From: Halorubrum aquaticum
GTDB taxonomy: Archaea; Halobacteriota; Halobacteria; Halobacteriales; Haloferacaceae
Length of the DNA: 64,000 nt
Reading direction: 5' to 3'
NCBI RefSeq assembly: GCF_900113615.1
Contig: NZ_FOPZ01000004.1
Span: forward strand, 62,001 to 126,000
How positions within the stretch are numbered: the first letter of the stretch is position 1; each line of letters starts with the position of its first letter. Positions 61,499 through 64,000 of this stretch are shown piece after piece. The notes below the pieces were generated by a model that saw nothing but the letters and a program-made list of their open reading frames with translations, made no database searches and had not been told where the DNA came from. A program made the position numbers and the translations under genes.

Positions 61499-62239
61499 TC
61501 AGCGCTCGAGGAAGCCAACAGTAGCGATACATACCGGGACGTGTTCTGGCCGTACCACGAGCGGGTTAGTGACGCCCTTGACGAGGCGGCGCGATCAGAT
61601 GGCTGGAGTTTTCTCGAGGATATGATCGATGCGCACGATCCGACTGTCGATGACGAGATTCCGCTTGTGACGCCCACGATCGCGAATGCCGTGGGACGGA
61701 ATGTGATCCGCACGCGGTTGACCGATGGCGTGTCGGCGATTCCAGTTGCGGCGCTCGAGTACCTCGATGGCGTCGCAGTCACTGCCGCCGATACGGCTGA
61801 TACTGCGCGGGAGGAAGTCCACGCATACGGGTGGGGAATCGGCCATCCCGACTACTCGGTGGTCGACCATCTCCGCGCCCGCGCCTCGGAAGACATCTTC
61901 TCCGTCAACCCGACGCTCGAACACGCGTTCTACGCTGACCAGTACGCGGCGGTCGATCTGCTCGAAACGTTGGTGAGAGATCAGTCGATCGACGGGACGC
62001 TCCCTCGCATCACCCGTGACGATATGCCGTATCGTCGCTACCTTCTCGATTGCGTCTACGGGCTGAAGACGGACGACCACTGGCCGGGGATGCCGCAGTA
62101 CTACGACTGGGACGAGGAATTCGACTACACGTTCGAGCTGGACGAAACAGTCGAACAGCGCATCCGTGATCTCGTCGAAGAGGCCGGCTTCGACGCAAAC
62201 CTGCCGAACGACTGGACGTTCCGCGATCTCGGTATCTGA
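61490..62239 (+). pseudogene. 5'-truncated conserved haloarchaeal protein
   Basis: The frame is open from about 61448 to 62239. Its first dozen codons are antisense to the winged-helix remnant; clear protein-like sequence begins at EFESALEEANSSDTYRDVFW and continues ERVSDALDEAARSDGWSFLE ... DANLPNDWTFRDLGI. No domain is recognised. It leads, after 47 bases, to the next gene. The missing start suggests that a deletion or recombination removed the 5' part, though a GTG at 61448 could still allow a shifted product. Confidence 0.5.
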
Positions 62240-62286
62240 GCGAACCACCCTCACGCTTTACCTGTCTCCCGACGATACACCCGGTA

Positions 62287-63288
62287 ATGCCGTTCAGCGT
62301 CACATGGCACACGCTCCTCGACGAGTGCGAGGGTCTCGCCGCGGATGCGACTCTGCTCACACCACTCTCTCAGGATCGTTTCCAGATCACCGACGTACAG
62401 GAACACCGAATCGTCGTCGAATTTCTCGACCGTGACGTGGACGAGACACGGCCGCTCCAGCGCGACCAGTTCGAGACGCTCTACGAGCGCATCAGTGACG
62501 CTTCCGATGGATTCGATCTTTCGCGGCTCCCGCCCGATGCCGATCCGTATCCCGCCGTGTTGAGTCTGCATCCCCGATTCGAGGTCGGCGAGAGCGCGGG
62601 TGTGATCCGCGAAACCGACGAACCGACCGGAAGCCAGATCATCACGGGAGCAGACGACACCGAATCAGCGGAGGAAGCCACCGAGCGCACGGAGCCCGAC
62701 GTGGATGTCTACAGCGATGCGCTCCTTCTCATCGATGCGCTAGAGCGGAACGATCTCTCCTCGCTCAAGGCGCTCGATACGCCCGCCCTCATCAATCTCT
62801 ACACCTTGCTCTCGGACATTCAGCGCGATGCCAACGACCTGCGCCAGAACGTGACCAACGTGTTGTTGGATCGGCTGCACCACGACCAGCCCGTTCACGG
62901 CCAGTTCGGCTCCGTGCAACGAACGGCGCGTCGCAACCGAGACCTCAGAGACGACGAGGAGGTACTGGCTACGCTGGAGGACGCGGGCATCGACCGCGAG
63001 CGCGTGTTGAGCGTCGACCGCGACAAGGTCGATTCCGCTCTCGACGTGACGGAACTCTCCGAATCGGACGTGTACGACATCGAGGAGACGGAGTACGTCC
63101 GGAAGGCCGAAGTGGATGAGGAACAGCGAGAAACGCGACTACAAGGACTGAAAGATCGGCTCGCCACGAGCGACGACCCCGAGGCCACGGAACTTCGCGA
63201 GGAGATCGAAGAACTGGAGAGCCGGATCGAAGAGTTGACGCAGTTTAAGACCGGACGAGAGTATCACACCCAGTCGAGAGCAGAATGA
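62287..63288 (+). CDS. Conserved haloarchaeal accessory-region protein with C-terminal coiled coil
   Basis: A 333-residue protein of unknown function. The N-terminal 100 residues contain SQDRFQITDVQEHRIVVEFL and PLQRDQFETLYERI; a middle linker is acidic; residues about 240-330 form a long helical coiled coil (RDKVDSALDVTELSESDVYD ... ELREEIEELESRIEELTQFK). From memory, similar proteins occur on haloarchaeal plasmids. Its TGA overlaps the ATG of the next gene (ATGA at 63285). Confidence 0.6.
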   Translation: MPFSVTWHTLLDECEGLAADATLLTPLSQDRFQITDVQEHRIVVEFLDRDVDETRPLQRDQFETLYERISDASDGFDLSRLPPDADPYPAVLSLHPRFEVGESAGVIRETDEPTGSQIITGADDTESAEEATERTEPDVDVYSDALLLIDALERNDLSSLKALDTPALINLYTLLSDIQRDANDLRQNVTNVLLDRLHHDQPVHGQFGSVQRTARRNRDLRDDEEVLATLEDAGIDRERVLSVDRDKVDSALDVTELSESDVYDIEETEYVRKAEVDEEQRETRLQGLKDRLATSDDPEATELREEIEELESRIEELTQFKTGREYHTQSRAE

Positions 63289-63522
63289 TCAGCGGACTCC
63301 CCGACCGGCCGCTCTTGGCTAGCGAGACACTCACATTGTCCCACGAGCGTGACAACCTACTCGTGATACCGACGACTCCGGACAGTCTTGTCGGAGACGA
63401 CGGAACGCTTGGCGGCATTCGGGACATCCTCGTGTTCACGGCGAACGTCGTGGCGTCTCTCGCATACACCGACGCGGACGGCTGGACAGTCGTGGCAAAG
63501 GCTACTGATCCATCAAAATTTG
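63285..63522 (+). pseudogene. Gene interrupted by the IS5-family element
   Basis: The frame begins MISGLPDRPLLASETLTLSH and continues LVIPTTPDSLVGDDGTLGGI RDILVFTANVVASLAYTDAD with good coding character up to about SKF, where the sequence changes to that of the insertion element. Translation would run on into the element until 63638. It is translationally coupled to the upstream coiled-coil gene. Function unknown. Confidence 0.65.
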
Positions 63523-64000
63523 GGCTCTGTAGTTTCGCTAGACGTGAAGCCGACGACTCCGTTATCTGGGTAGAAAGCGAAGAGACAGATCGGTGTGAGA
63601 TCCGAAATCCGTCTCTTCACGCGTGTTACGGTGGCTAAGGCTAAATCAGTTGTCGCTAATCCGGACGAACCCGCCGACCCCGAAGGGGGAGGCGGGTTCG
63701 CAGAGTGGGCGATGCTCACCGTGCATGCACTCCGCATCGAGCTGGGCAAATCCTACCGCGTTGCGGTGGATTTGCTCTCAGAAATGCCCGGCGTACTTGA
63801 AGAGATCGGACTCACCAAACTTCCACACTACACGGTGCTTCGCACGTGGTTTGAGCGGATTCCGACCAAGACGTGGCGTGCGTTTCTCGGCGCGTCAGCC
63901 GAGAAACGCACCGGCCACGCTGCTATCGATTCGACTGGCTTTGACCGTGATCAGCCCAGCCGCCACTACGCTAACCGCACGAACTACCGCGTTCGAGCGC
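63523..64000 (+). mobile_element. IS5-family insertion sequence (left end; runs off the window)
   Basis: The left terminus appears to lie at about 63523 (ggctctgtagtttcgcta), just inside the interrupted gene, and the transposase frame follows. The right end and the target-site duplication lie beyond the window, so the exact border is not certain. Confidence 0.7.
63595..64000 (+). CDS. IS5-family transposase (3' end cut by window edge)
   Basis: From a GTG at 63595 the frame reads VRSEIRLFTRVTVAKAKSVV, then GFAEWAMLTVHALRIELGKS and YRVAVDLLSEMPGVLEEIGL, and continues HYTVLRTWFERIPTKTWRAF to AAIDSTGFDRDQPSRHYANR. The last part contains the first catalytic Asp (AIDSTGF) of the DDE triad of IS5-type transposases. 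At least 135 residues are inside the window; the remaining two catalytic residues lie outside. Confidence 0.9.
   Translation, partial: MRSEIRLFTRVTVAKAKSVVANPDEPADPEGGGGFAEWAMLTVHALRIELGKSYRVAVDLLSEMPGVLEEIGLTKLPHYTVLRTWFERIPTKTWRAFLGASAEKRTGHAAIDSTGFDRDQPSRHYANRTNYRVRA

Overview
The window is chromosomal DNA from a haloarchaeon (class Halobacteria). The evidence is the very high GC content with GC-rich third codon positions, proteins rich in Asp and Glu, promoters with an archaeal TATA box about 25-35 bases before leaderless starts, and many families known mainly or only from haloarchaea: Bat-type HTH regulators, DUF2270, DUF5789, DUF5793, HEWD, LonB, and an archaeal Nop5. The core genes look like Halorubrum and relatives, but that placement is an impression.

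Layout. Bases 1-54,300 are mostly ordinary core chromosome. Region 1-14.6 kb holds the start of Nop5, a DUF2270 protein, a Bat-type regulator, small zinc and membrane proteins, an AI-2E-family permease, a GNAT/zinc-ribbon protein, a PHP hydrolase, a lipid kinase, two paralogous membrane proteins, arginine deiminase and a CBS-ParB protein. 14.6-24.8 kb holds LonB, the NMN adenylyltransferase/SAM hydrolase pair, a PilB-PilC type IV pilus operon, a Trm9-like methyltransferase and a DoxX operon. 25-34.5 kb holds a winged-helix regulator, tRNA-Gly(TCC), an SDR, a thioredoxin-reductase-like enzyme, a phosphoesterase, tandem membrane hydrolases and a cytochrome oxidase operon (subunit II, then fused subunit I+III). 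34.5-45.7 kb holds DRG and YchF GTPases, a tail-less thermosome subunit, an amidohydrolase, DUF371, a ThDP enzyme coupled to an aldehyde dehydrogenase, DUF5789, tRNA-Ala(GGC) and a SRPBCC protein. 45.9-47.0 kb is a lower-GC winged-helix/PIN pair that looks like a toxin-antitoxin module. 47.2-55.3 kb holds glutamate synthase, HEWD, UppP and two membrane proteins, one of them DUF4330.

From about 55.3 kb to the end the character changes to an accessory, decaying region around a replication origin. An intact orc1/cdc6 gene is flanked by two groups of origin-recognition-box-like repeats in opposite orientation. Beside it lies a truncated, nonsense-mutated second orc1/cdc6 copy with its own different pair of repeats. 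Beyond that are a DUF433 pseudogene, a frameshifted ribbon-helix-helix-like gene, a type IV pilin, an HTH protein, a recombination junction between two truncated genes, and a three-gene operon of unknown function interrupted by an IS5-family element that runs off the window.

How genes work together. The best supported functional units are cox2-cox1/3 (terminal respiration), pilB-pilC (pilus assembly), nadM plus SAM hydrolase (nucleotide cofactors), the ThDP enzyme plus aldehyde dehydrogenase (2-oxoacid/aldehyde metabolism), and orc1 plus its repeats (replication initiation).
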